In this document: piece after piece, positions 46,126 to 58,153 of the stretch
Layout: the number at the start of each line of letters is the position of its first letter
Position numbering within the stretch: position 1 is the stretch's first letter
From: Ceratobasidium sp. AG-K
Taxonomy: Eukaryota; Basidiomycota; Agaricomycetes; Cantharellales; Ceratobasidiaceae
DNA length: 64,000 bases
Direction: 5' to 3'
Assembly: GCA_037039685.1 (NCBI GenBank)
Contig: JAWNGF010000001.1
Span: 7,068,001 to 7,132,000 of the forward strand
Notes under the pieces: model-generated
Told to the model about the DNA's origin: nothing
The model's input: only the letters and a program-made list of their open reading frames with translations
Database searches by the model: none
Program-made: the position numbers and the translations under genes

Positions 46126-46823
46126 ATGGCAAAGTCCTCGACAAGTAGTAAGAAAGGAACAAGTTCAGCCGAACCTACTCGTTCAAAGTCGGGCCAGAAC
46201 AGCGCCAAAGCAGCGTCTTCCAGCAAGTCTCCGTTCACTCGAGTCAAGCTCAAGCCCCAGAGGCCTGTTCCTACTGTACATCCAGCTTCCAATGTCACTG
46301 GCCCCCGTTCCTCCCATGTGGAAGGAAAGAACGTGATCTGTGTAACCAGAGCCACAAAACTTGGCTCGTACCTCCGGCGATGCAAGTCTCTCGTACTCGA
46401 TGATGGGTTAGCGACATCCAGCTAGCACCCGATGGCACATACTAAACAGAAATTTCAACTTGTAGCTTCGACACTCTTCATCTATATGCCCTTGGTGCCG
46501 CCATCCCACATCTCTTACTTCTCGTAACCTCCCTGCCCGAGTGTTTGCCATATGGTCCTGGGGATATTCGCAACGAGGTCGGTCTGCTTTAGCTTTCTCA
46601 GTTCCAGTTTAACACGTACAACGCAGATTACGACTGGCACGACAATTTGTATGGACGAACTTCATCCGGAAGATGAAGAAGCGGACATTGAGCTAAAGGC
46701 TCGTAACAAGTCTTCCCTACAGGTGCGTCGCATCCGTAAGCGTTAAAACTGCATACTCAAGCCCCGCAGGTCAAGATTATCATCAACACAGGCACGTCAG
46801 GATCCTCATCCAAGAAGCATTGA
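46126..46823 (+). CDS. POP7: RNase P/MRP subunit POP7 (Rpp20, Alba-like)
   Basis: A small protein subunit shared by nuclear RNase P and RNase MRP, which process tRNA and rRNA. Start at 46126. After a basic Ser-rich tail the Alba-like core reads GKNVICVTRATKLGSYLRRC, FDTLHLYALGAAIPHLLLLV, TSLPECLPYGPGDIRNE, ITTGTTICMDELHPEDEEAD, IELKARNKSSLQ and VKIIINTG. Introns lie near 46407-46465, 46577-46629 (weak donor GTCGGT) and 46722-46770. It is about 170 residues, typical for the family, and it ends SSSKKH. Head-to-head with TFG1. Confidence 0.85.
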
Positions 46824-47155
46824 GGTCGTTTTGCTCCATCCACTTCCTCTTTTACATTCATAAATTATTGGCCCACACCGCTTTCATACTCAATGCATGA
46901 TTCTCAACAGCTTAGTCTATCAAGTCAGCGAAGCTAGATCTGTCATTAGAGTTCACAAAGTAAGCACAACAGGTATAATACCAACAATAAGTGTCACAAT
47001 CAACCGAAATGTCTGAAATAGTAAAAGATCGAGTCACAATTCAAAATACCGAAACAAAAGATCAACTGATACATGAAACAAGCCTCCCCGGGTATTATCG
47101 TATATGAGCCTGGCGTTCGTATTAGCATTAACCCTAAGTCAAGAAAACCCGCAGT
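46824..47155. other. Tail-to-tail intergenic stretch
   Basis: Between POP7 and the CSC1-like gene. AT-rich with several AATAAA-like words; no coding signal. Confidence 0.45.
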
Positions 47156-50100
47156 CTAGGTATTAGTGTGGTATTTGGGAGTCGGAGTCCGGTCGTGGGA
47201 TCGCCTTCCGCTGGAGCCCCCCTCAGAGTGGTATCCGTCACCGGGGTCGACAACGCTTTCTAGCTCATGGTACCGTCCTAGGTCGTAGGCTTCGGATTGG
47301 GCGATACCTGACCGGTCGTTGGGCAGCCAAATCATGGGAGCAGGCGCAAGAAGCTCGGGAGGGTACAACAACCCAGCGGTTTCGTCCGCGTGGTCGGTAG
47401 AAGGTATCATTGGTGCGGCGCCTGGGTATGTGTGAGCAGCACGCTCCGTAGACACGAGATCGTCGATATCTTCCGTCTCTGTAAATCAGAATGTAAATTG
47501 AGCTTCACGTCCATTTTGTTTCGCTTCTGGAACTTACCGATAGGGACAGCGTCCTTGGTCCGCTTGAGAGACGGCATAACGTTCAACGTGATACTCATCA
47601 TATCCAATACCGACGCGATCGACCCACGGGGTACACCTCGTCCCTGCATGGACGAGCTGACAAGGCTTGTTCCGTCCTCCTCGATCGTCAACCGTCGGCG
47701 GCTCTTGGTGCCCTTGGCCGAACGATAGAATGTAGCGAGCGAGTCCCGGACGACAGGGCTGAGTTCGCGCTGAGGTGGGCTACGCGACTTGTAGGTGCAG
47801 TAGGACTCAACGATGAGGACGATTACGAGTGCGGCACCGATTAGGACACCCGCCAGTGCCCAGAGACGACGGGTGAGGAGGATAAGACCGAGAAGGAGTG
47901 GCTGGAGCGCGAGAAGAGTGGCGAAGCGACGCAGGAGCCAGAGCTGAAGCAGGCCACCGGTTGAGGGGGCGTCTGTGCGAGACCATACGTATCCAACAAG
48001 GAAGCGGAATGCAATCAGAGACAAGACAACGAGTAAAAGGATCGGTGGTCCCAAAAGTGGGAAGATGAGGGAAAACGTGGACGCAAACACGACCGCGAGG
48101 ACGCAGCAACCGGATGCAAAGGAAGGATTGAACGATTTGGGATAAATGGCTAGCATACAAGTATTGTTAGTAAGTATCACCGACCCAATTAAGTGAACAT
48201 ACCACGAAACCCTTGCCGGGGAGTAACCGCTCTCCGCTTTGCCCGATAAGTTTTCCAAAGCCTCACCGGCTGTAGCATCTGTAACCCGGGTGCAATTACT
48301 GCTGCGTTCAATACCATAACCAGCAACAACGTCGCAATGTAAGTCGTCCCGTCGGCTACAGTCCTTGACCTCCCAGAGCTGGTATCGAAAGCCTCCAAGC
48401 CAAATACCAATGACCCAGCAGCAATGATCCAAGCGGTTCCAATGAACACCAGCACGTAAAACGTCGCTTTGAATGCTCGGAGCTGCACTGCCGATACAGA
48501 CGCAGACCCACTATAACGTGCTGCGTAATTCACAGCCAAGAGGGCTAGGGAGATGAACAAGGTCGCTAATAAGGCGGGTATAAGTGTCGTGGCAATTGCG
48601 ACGCCAACATTGTCGCTGTTCGAAAGTGGTCCGAGGAAGGGCAGGAAATGAGCTACATCTGGGGCTCCAGCTAACGCAAGCCCGACAACAGGGATAACTA
48701 CAAAGGCAGAATTAGTTCAGCTTCAATGTCTAACCAACTCAGAATCGAATCGACTCACGCAAGGCGGCGAGCAAGACAGCCACCATGGCCACCACTGTCC
48801 AGTACCGGATATCGCTCCATATACCACTCTGCTCCGCTAACTGCAGCTCGCTCCACCGTACATCCGCCTTGGCCCGCCCCTCAATTGACTCGACACCAGC
48901 CAAGTACCGCACATTGCGCCCTACGAGGAGCCAACCCTTGACTTGCTTTCCCTCGGCGATCGCTGTATATGCCTCTTGTTGCGCTTCTGCGATGGCAGCA
49001 TTAATGGCCTTGAGCCTCGAGCGCCACGTCCGGATGTCGTCATATACAAGCGTGAGTGTCGAGTGATCCAGTCCCGAGATTGGTCGCAAGATCGGTTGGC
49101 GCGGCTGAGGTGTGCGTCGGCCACCGCTTGAACGACGTTGGCCTGGCTCTCGCTTGGTTTCAACTGTGTCCCGCCGTCGATTCTCTTCACTCTGCCTCCC
49201 AGATTCATCGACAGTATCCCTCCGGCCATATGCGTCGGTCGACTCGCGTGTTTTTCGCCCTGTGATAGGTTTCGGGCTAATGGCAGATTCGCGCGCACTG
49301 GCATTCTTGGATGGACCTGCAGTAGTAGCAGTTCCGACGACAGTCGACGACAACCAGCTTGCACCTCTCCTCGAACGCGGGAACTCAGCCTCGCTTGGCA
49401 CCTCGGTCATCTCCCAGGCTTCCTCGTCGGTGGTGGATGATTTGGGCCGAAAGTTCCAACAGAGTCGGAGCGTTGGTGCTGCTGATTTGCGGTGGTAGTC
49501 GGGGGCATGGCGGCCAATTCACCTGTGTGGCCGACACGGACCTTGGACCCTAGGGGTAAACGACCAAACGATACCGATTCACGGGTGACTTCTTGGAACC
49601 GGCTTCCAATGACGCGTTGACTTATGCGTTGGGCGAGGCTGTCGGTGGAGGAAGTGATGCGGCCGCCAGTGATACCCTGTACGTATGTTAGTATCCTGGA
49701 GCCCAGGGAATAAGCAGGACTTACATGAACGTTCCTGAGTTTGTAGTACGACGACGGAGCAAGGTATGACGTTGGAGTCGGGCCGCCGTGCTCGCCTGGT
49801 CCGAGTTGGCTGATATGGCCACGCTTTGCGTCCTCCAAGCGGTCGGGGCCGACTGATCCTTGGTCCACTGCGGCGACCTTCACCTTCGGACGTCTCATCT
49901 TCAGAACCGTTGCTGGGGCTAGGAGTGCATAACTGAAACGAGCGAATGTAGTATGCTTCTGCAGTTTCGAGGTTGTCGAGTATAGTAGCACGTTCTTGGA
50001 TGAGGTCTCCCAGCTGAGATGTGTCACTAGACCGCCGTCATCCGTAAAAACGACAAATAAGAATATGAAGATCGCCGTCGACTCACACAATGGTAAACAC

Positions 50101-51510
50101 TCCGTGTACATCAACTTCTCCGGCCCCCACCGCGCGCCCCCTCTATCTCACTACGGTTACGTCTACTCTGGTCGTCGCCGCTTCCACCCAGGCTCCGATT
50201 GGGTCCAGGACTTCGGCTGTTGGTGCTCCTTCCGACGCTCCCACTGGTCATAGCACGCGGTCTAGGAGCACCTTCTCCCAGCTTGGATGTCAGCCCGCAC
50301 CTGACAAGCAAATCCTTAACTCGGCCTTCGCCCCATCCTTGAAACCCCGGAGCGCGGTCGGCCCGGAGCCACACAATGTCGACCGATCCAAGCTCCTCGA
50401 GCCACCGTTGGCGGCAGGCAAGTACATTGGTCCATTCATGCAGAAGCTTGAATAGCGCCGGGAACGCAAACAATACGATGACAAATATGGTGAGGATGAT
50501 CAGGCGAGTCCTTGCAGCAGGCGCGCGGTCGGAGCCATCTACGATAGCGCGTCGGGCCAAGCCTGGGTCATAGTTTGTTGTGACCGTTCCTTCGTCGTAC
50601 ATCTTGAGTAGCCGGAGTAGAGAGAGGTCCTGTAATGAGAGACGCGTCCTCCAAAGATTGCATGAGGATACGAGCCCAGGCAGGGTGTGCCGACCAGGTA
50701 AAGTGGGAGCGCTCCGACAAGCCCGATCACTGTCCAGCCTAGAACGAGAAGAAAAGCGACCCATAACGTACGCTGGGCGAGTTCACCATCGGACGGGAAT
50801 GGCGCATGTGATGACAAGCCTGGGACCAGTGGCACAGGAGGGAAGAGAAACGCCCAGAGTGAAGTTCGCAGCGGCTGCGGCCGTAAACTAAATCATGATT
50901 AGTCAAATATGCTAAGTAACAGGCGCGCTGAACTCACTCGGTTCGAACGAACCACTCTCTAGCCGCGTAGAGGGAGGGTATCCTTGGACGCAGTATCGCA
51001 AAGAGAACCTAGATGGCATCAACTTGGGCCGATCAATGGAATTCGAGCTCGACTGAAACTTACCCATATGATGAACCCGACGGCAGCAGTGAGCACAAGC
51101 GAAGCGATTATGCCTGTAGATTGGGCATCGACGCCTTGACCGGCACACACAGGATCAAGGATGATAGTAGATGGCAATGGTGCCGAATTGGGAATTTCGC
51201 TGAACGTGGTGGTAACGAGCGTGGTAGAAGGGAAAGTCAGGGTGATTGAGACCGCGGTTGTCAACGAGGCAGGTGCCGACACAGTTCCCGTTCCTACAAC
51301 CCCCGAGGAAGGCAGTGAGCCAGAGCTTGCAGTGGCCGAAGGGAATGGGCTGGTAAAGGAGCCGCTGGGTATCTGAGAAGTAAACGGGAGAGTTGACATC
51401 CCATCAGTCGGTGAGGCGCTTGATAATGAGGCTTGGGATAGGGTGCTGAGCACGCTAAGTGAGCTAAGACTACTAAGCTCCGTGTGTCGAGGGAGGAGAC
51501 TGAAGACCAT
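47156..51510 (-). CDS. CSC1/OSCA1-like (DUF221) mechanosensitive or Ca-permeable channel
   Basis: A large membrane protein of the CSC1/OSCA/TMEM63 family of osmotically or mechanically gated channels. I read a Ser/Thr-rich N-terminus from 51510 (MVFSLLPRHTELSSLSSLSV), then the first helix GIIASLVLTAAVGFIIWVLF with AILRPRIPSLYAAREWFV, helix two (RTLWVAFLLVLGWTVIGLVG) and LSLLRLLKMYDEGTVTT. Helix three is RLIILTIFVIVLFAFPALFK, followed by a cytosolic RSN1/PHM7-type region. The 7TM block follows (YWTVVAMVAVLLAALR, FISLALLAVNYAARYSG, CCVLAVVFASTFSLIFPLLG and RFLVGYVW). The tail is disordered. An extra first exon with a signal peptide (LNLLLATLCAVSSA near 51,600-51,670) may be missing. A frame break is likely near 49455. 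Confidence 0.75.
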
Positions 51511-54099
51511 GCTATGAGCCTGTTGGCTCGAGTACCAAATAATAGTAGAATCTTGTGGAAAAATATCACAGTTGGAAAGAGAGCTGTTCGTGGTATCTGT
51601 TCGTAAACGTCAGTGTCGTAAGCAGCGCTGGACACAGCGCAAAGCGTGGCCAGAAGCAAGTTTAAATTCTGATGACCCACCACGCGATGCCGACCACAAC
51701 ACCACCAAATTCGGAAATTACGGATATAAATTATAAACGAGTGCCAGCTTGCAGCGATAGTCTTACACGACCCCTGCGGTATCAAGTATAAACGAGCGAA
51801 TGAGGGAGACAGACGATCAGCAGACACTCTGTTGTTGGACTATATATCACCAGGGCAACATCGCATTCAGTAGGAAAAAACAAGGGAAAATGATTCTAGC
51901 TAGTGCGGTTGCTCGGACTACCCCTTGATTGCCAAACAAATATACACCTCATTCGTCATTATTGGTCGAAGGCTAGTACCGTAGCAGGGGTACGCTCAAA
52001 GTCCAATCCCCCGTGTCTTGTTTAGGATCCTACAATTCGCTGAGCTCTCATATAGCACCATTATTTGGTTCCTTGCCATGCGTCGCTACCTTCTCACCAC
52101 GCTTACCCAGCCAGTCCTTCAGGTCAAGCAAACAAAACCCGATATTGTTGGAATTCGTAAAGAGTCTCGCCGGGGCCAAGATGTGAGTTAATAAGTCCTT
52201 CACCTCCTTACAAGCGTGCTTATTCAATGCCTACGTCCTACTGTCGCTCATTTCTCTGTTCAAACACTATACGTCACCTACCGAAAAGCAACCCAGCCGG
52301 TCTTGAGAATAATGACATTTTCAGCATAGTTTATCCCCGTTGCAACCCCACGGAGACTAGTCATCGGAATATTCGCTCAAATGATGCTCTAGGTCCTAAT
52401 CTTACTCACCACCCATACCACTGTCGATGAAACGGGACATAGTTCCGGGTTGTCTTACTGTCTGAGAGGTAATGCACACTTTGCATTCAGTGGAAAGGCA
52501 TATCTGCGTTGGCTGATTACTCTCCGTCCGACATTTGCACGCGCAAATTTTTTTATCACGTTTCATAAGCTCGGGAAAGCACCCCGGGGGAGCACATTCA
52601 CATCGTCGAGCAACAAAGAGAGGTTGACCGCAAGAAGCCAAAAGAGGCGCCGTTTAAGCGTGATAACATTTCATCCCTCTCCTGCTTCTTATACGAAACT
52701 ACGTGAAGCTATTTTAGATTTACACCATTCAGCCTCATCTCCAGAAATAACCTATGCTCTGTTGGCCCCAGACACACATTACTTATTTATTTGAAGGCTG
52801 TATGGAAAACAGAGCCATTACATTGTGCTACGTTCGGCAAAGTCATTTAGCTTGTATGCTCACAAGTTGAATGTTTTGACCTCCGCCGGGTTTCATAAGT
52901 GTGGGATTTACTTCCTCCCACATCTCCTGGCACTACACTATTGCTATAACATAAGCTTTCGGTTATTTTACCCCTCGCAGACTGGCTATTATTGCCTTTT
53001 TTGTCGATTGTATGCATGCTCCCGGCGGCACTTTCCTTGGCAGTATCAAGCATTCAATATTGCCTTTCGTCCACAATCAACGATGTCAGCTCTAAATCGG
53101 TCAATAGAGATCATCATCGCAGCAACATCTTCGTCGACAAACACCACATTGAACTTCCTAAGAGCGCAACTATCAATCCCACTACGCTTACCTATCCAAC
53201 GACAGAGTGACAACCTTATACAATTACTTATCCTACTTTATGACTGCGCCTTCATGGATAGCCTCGTCCCTGCGAAAAATTTCACTTGTTGGTAACTAGG
53301 GTAGTTAATTAGCGTGCTCTCAGCTTCGAGTACTGAACGAGTCTGAAATCTGGGACATCATCAACCAACTCGCGTATGCTACCCGGATACCCCAACTTGC
53401 CCGATTTGACGGCGTTCGCCCGTATATTGTACACAGTTACTTGTTTGCCCGGTCCCCGTCTCCTTTAGACAATCTCAGACGGATACTTAGGGGGGGATAT
53501 TGAAAGGTCTGGTGAGAATTGGATTGGACCGGATGATTTAAATACTATAAAGGATTATTGAGTTTACACATTTCTTTTACCATGTATTTGATATCTGACC
53601 GGGTCAACGAGTCGTTAGCCTTGCATGCATAAAAAGAAGCAGAACCACACCTTAACGTGTCTCTTATTGCGCCCCATAGACTCGAGCTCATTCGATACTT
53701 ATTCCGTTCACATTGCCTTGTAAGTTGTCGCTGCACACGTGCACCTTCGGGATATGAGAGACGGTCGCAAACAGACCCCCGTCAGTCCGAGGAGTCGAAC
53801 ATGGCCTTGTAGTGTTAGAGCATAAAATATCGAATGAGAAATAAAATGTACAAGCATAGAATTAGAGATAGTATGTATGTAAGAGTTTGTAATATAAAGT
53901 CAGTTTAAGGTTAAGGTTTGGCAAAAGAGACGGAGATTATGCACGTGACACGGAGCGCGATGAATGTTTCAAGTTGGGTTCCTAGCTCGATCGACGACGA
54001 TGGCTGCGACAGCGGGTCTAGTACCGCCAGCAGACACCAGGTAAGGCGTATGGTTAGCTAGGTATTCAATAGATAGTTGATTGCCAGGTGACGAACAGC
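51511..54099. other. Gene-poor stretch, possible gene fragment
   Basis: 2.6 kb. Its right part drives the checkpoint-mediator gene; its left part may hold the first exon of the CSC1-like gene. An exon-like piece at 52081-52188 (MRRYLLTTLTQPVLQVKQTK, ending in a GTGAGT donor) has no visible continuation. The rest shows only short random ORFs. Confidence 0.4.
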
Positions 54100-57000
54100 A
54101 TGGAGGAGAGCTTCTTGGCCGATCTGAGCAATGTTTCAGAGGAAGAGTCGCAAAGAGTTTCGACGCAGGCACGGGCCGTCGCAGTGAGTCCCTATGTCAG
54201 CTAGGGCTATGGTTGGTTGCTAACCGTGCGTAAGTACTGGGCTGGAAATAAAGGAGTTAGCTCGCAGCAAGCCAAAGATCTCTACCAGATCTCACACGGC
54301 CCCGCGCCACAACAAAACCCGCCTCCGCCTCCTTCGCCTCCTACTTCTTCGCCCTCTGAACAGCGTAAGAATACCCCCAGCAACTCTGCCATGGACGATG
54401 CGCGTTCCGCTTCGTGTCGATCGCGAAACAACCCGCCGGCGCCTCGTCCTGCCCAAACCCCTCCAGCCGCAGAGTCAGGCGAACCAAGTGCTAGAAAGAA
54501 TGTAGGTACTGTCCCAGTGAGCAAGCTTTCTTATTAGTGTGCAGATTTAGCTCATGGCTTGTTTAGGACTACTGGTATCGAACCTCTGCTCCTGGACGGT
54601 TAGCGTTGAGAAAGGATACAAGCAGTTCCCAGTCTCAGTCCCAGTCCCAGTCCCAGTCGCAATCTCAGTCCCAGAATCGAAAGAAACGCTCGGCTGCGAT
54701 ACAAAGCCCTCCTGCATCTCCCCCACGCAACGCCGGCCCTGGTCTTATCAAGCAGTTTTCCCAACTTTCGACAAGCGAGACGTCTCAGAACGCGCGACTG
54801 TCCTTGTGGCTGGCTCGTCAAACGAAGATGAAAATCGCCCGGGAACTACACAGATCGTTGACTATTCGTCCGAGCACTCTACACGAATCGAGGCGACAAA
54901 TCCTGAACTTGATGAAACACTGTCTCAACCTCCATTTTGCCCGACCAACGAGTTGTTCTTCCGTACATCTTCGAGCCCGAGCTTGGGCGAACACCCACCA
55001 CATCGTAGTCGGACCTCTAGCCCGAGCCTGGGGACAAGGCGCTCCAGCCCGAGTCTCGGTGGTTCTCCCCGCCCAATATTTGGCTTCATGAACCAAGGCG
55101 GCGGAAGCAGTCCTGGGCCAGTCAGCACAGTCTATCCGACGCAGGAGCAGATCTCAAACTCGCAAATCGTTGGCATGGACGTTGAAGGGAGAAGAGGAGG
55201 AACAGGGGGGTTCAATGGACACACAAGGAACGGCTCCAACGCAAATTGTCTCCCCCGAAATGCAGTACGTCAACGCCACCCCATTCAATTCGGGGCCCTC
55301 GCAAAAGATCTCGCCCCTTCGGGCAACTCAACAAGAGGCGAGTGGAGAGAGCGGACAAGGCACACAGCCGACTCAATCGTTAGTCCGGAGACTCAGCCAA
55401 CACAGATCGTTTCTCCCGAGGTGAATATGCAGGATGCAGAACAAGCAGAGGCTCGCCCACCATCTCCTCCGCCAGTTACCCCCTACCGTGCCGGTGAACC
55501 ATCTCGTGTTCAACAAGAAAACTTGCAGCAACTGTCCGCCGGTTATCCCACTTCTCCTACCCGCGCCTTTACGACGCCTCTTACTCGTCCCAGTACGGCT
55601 CTTCAGCGACTTGACCGGTCGCGCAAGTCAAGCTTTGAACCACCTAAACGCAATCGCCCCGATGCCCAACTTCCCATTCCGCAGCTTAAGACCGGCCCGG
55701 TGCCATTGGAACCCTCTCCGATTCGATGGGACGCAATGACAGCTGAACAGGAGGAGCAAGCAATTCGTCTGGTTAGGAACGATACTCGATCGGTTGGCTC
55801 TGGCTCGATGCCTCCGCCTCCACCCAAGACCCCTAGCCCTCGAAAATGGCCAGCGGCATCTACGGCTACTGGTGTTGGGAACACACGATGTCTTGACGGC
55901 TTCAACCCCCTTTGTGAGCGGTAGCTCTGGCGCACGAAGGGCGACACCGAGATTACTTAGGTCGCCCCTGTCACCCCGAAAAGCAGCTCAAGAAGATACC
56001 GACGACGACGAGGATACGCATCTCACTGAGCCTGAAGACATCCACATGGCCTCGCCTCAACAGAATGCTCCTGTTGTACGACGCGAAAGCTCCTTGCCTC
56101 TCGAGATTGGGCGACAAAGTCGACTAGAGGCGCAGAAAAAGGAGACGCCCCGCGCGCAAGACCAGTCGGACACGGAGCAAGAGTCGGAGGACGATGTTAC
56201 ACCTCAGCGAAAGCCCGCAAGAGCTGCGCCTACTGCAAAAAGAGGACGAGGTGGCAGGGGAAGGGGAAGAGGGCGAGCTAGGGTTGTATCCAACACGCCT
56301 CGAACCCCACTCGATGCTCGAGACGATACAGCTTCCCAGTCGTGGTCAGTACGGGGAAGAAACGCCGAGGACCTCGGGCCCCAAAGAGACGTCTCCTGCT
56401 CCCGCGAAGAGGTCCAAGATGCGAACTGCTCCCCCGACTGCTTCCTCGGATTTGGTTGGCACTCGGGTTCTTGCATGGTGGCCACAAGGCGACTACTACT
56501 TTGGCACGATCATCAGATACGAGAACAACGGCCGGTTTGAAGTTGCTTTCGATGACGGTACCAAATCATCCGTTTTGCGTTCCAAGATACGTTATGGAAC
56601 GCTGTCCGTAGGTGACCACGTAGTGGTGTCAATCGAAACAAGAAAGTGGAACCTAAAGGAGATGCGGTTGTGACGAGCGTCGTGCGTTGGACCTCAAAGC
56701 ACAAAGTTCAGGTCGCAATGGGCGCAGGTGGAAAGGGGACCCGGATCGAGGTGGATGGTACGAACGTATCTGTGTTGACGAAGGAGGTTTCCAAGTCATG
56801 GGGCGACAGAGCGCTAGCAGAGGATACGCGGCGGGGTCAACTGGGAAGGGCAAGGTCAAAGCCGAGTTCAGAACGGATGCGAGAGTTGCGCCGAGCGGGG
56901 GCAAAAAGCTCGCTGGACATGCATTTGTGCTTACAATCAAGGCGGAGGATGTTGGAATTTCGGACAAGCAACTCGAAGGATGGAAGTCCAAGTTACGAAC

Positions 57001-57819
57001 CAAGATTGAAGGCCACGGCGGAATAGTTGTGGACGAGTGGGACGAACTGTTTTTCATTCAAGGAAGGGCGGATGCACATGGGTGGCACTCGGAGGGTGAT
57101 TGGGCCGTCCAGTATGTAGGCGGAAAGAAGTGGCCGACGATCCGCAAAGTATTCTTGCTGAGCGCCAAGATGGGCACAACGCCCAAGTACATGATGGCAT
57201 TGGCGCTGGGTATTCCTTGCTTGTCGTACTTATGGATAGACCAGTACTTGCAGAGTGTAAGTCGTGTGTCTAATTGATTATTTCTCTGACTAACAACACC
57301 GTGTATAGGAATCATTTTTGTGGACGGAGGCGCTGCTCCCTCGTGGATGGTCTGAATGCTATCAATCGGACATTTCTCAAGCGACCGACCCGCAGTTACA
57401 AACAGAGTCCGACATGATCAAGACACTGTTGAGTAGTACATTGATTCGGAGGCCATTTCAAGGCAAGTCGGTGTTATGTGTGTTCAAGCGAGCCAAGGTA
57501 TGTCCCACTGGGTCTAGTCGCGCATATACCCCGATTAACACCCACCATAGAAGATCCAAGCCGACAGAATGGACAAGGGCCGGTTTTTTTCACGTGTGGC
57601 ATGCGTCATGGGTGCGACCCATGTTGACCTAATACCCGACCATGATATTACCTCCCAAACTCTTGCCCGCCCGATCGACCAGTACGATTTTGTCGTGTGC
57701 GAGACCCTGGAGCGTTGAAGCACTTGAGAGAAACGATGGACGCGAATACCTGTTCGACGGAATGGGTGAAGCAATGCATTATTATGGGTAGAGCGATGCC
57801 CGTGATCGAGGAAGAGTAG
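54100..57819 (+). CDS. Tudor-BRCT DNA-damage checkpoint mediator (Crb2/Rad9/53BP1-like)
   Basis: Crb2/Rad9/53BP1 proteins bind damaged chromatin and pass the ATM/ATR signal to checkpoint kinases. The likely start is ATG 54100 (MEESFLADLSNVSEEESQRV). The N-terminal half is disordered and rich in SQ/TQ sites: a run of SQ dipeptides (54625-54674), TTQIVDYSS, TAPTQIVSPEM, and QPTQIVSPEVNM. The tudor region reads LVGTRVLAWWPQGDYYFGTI then RFEVAFDDGTKSSVLRSKI. The BRCT pair includes AGHAFVLTIKAED, KLRTKIEGHGGIVVDEW, PKYMMALALGIPCLSYLWI and NTCSTEWVKQCIIMGR. At least six single-base frame breaks (for example near 55375, 56643, 56834 and 57712) are needed to link these parts, mostly in homopolymers. 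The stop after VIEEE is at 57817-57819. Confidence 0.82.
54625..54674 (+). repeat. CAGTCC hexanucleotide microsatellite encoding an SQ run
   Basis: About eight tandem CAGTCC/CAGTCT units. In the frame I take as coding they give repeated Ser-Gln, the consensus target of ATM/ATR-type kinases; other frames give Pro-Val repeats. The number of units could vary between strains. Confidence 0.8.
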
Positions 57820-58153
57820 TCCATAGAAATAGGAGTAATTCGATTGCCAACACATGTTTATTTTGTATACCTACATGCTCTCCTCTTGTCTTATTACCAT
57901 TCTCATGATTTATCCAAGCAATACATAGGTGATTTATGAACAGCTATCTACGTTTGTTTCCGCTTAAGATAACGCAGAACAAGCAACATGGATACGAGCG
58001 CAAACTAATACGATTGAATCTCCCTTGATCTCCCTCCTGCCCCTATCAATTAACTCCCCTATAAGGTAGTTACATAATTACGTTTCGCCCCTATCTACAC
58101 ACCGTATAGCCCCTATTCTCGTTCCTGGCTCTGTTCCTTCTCACGGTGACCCC
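57820..58153. promoter_or_regulatory. Upstream region of the O-fucosyltransferase-like gene
   Basis: The 334 bases hold the mediator gene's 3' UTR and the next gene's promoter. Direct repeats of a CGCCCCTATC/CTGCCCCTATC word occur near 58037-58047, 58086-58095 and 58110-58117. Confidence 0.45.

Noticed and set aside
53016..53210. Small secreted protein (leader MLPAALSLAVSSIQ)
   Set aside because: The hydrophobic start is short, the rest is Asn/Ser/His-rich without features, and nothing else supports a gene.
54554..55924. 456-codon single-frame protein
   Set aside because: Its first part reads the SQ microsatellite as Val/Pro in a different frame; conserved pieces show that the true product switches frame here.
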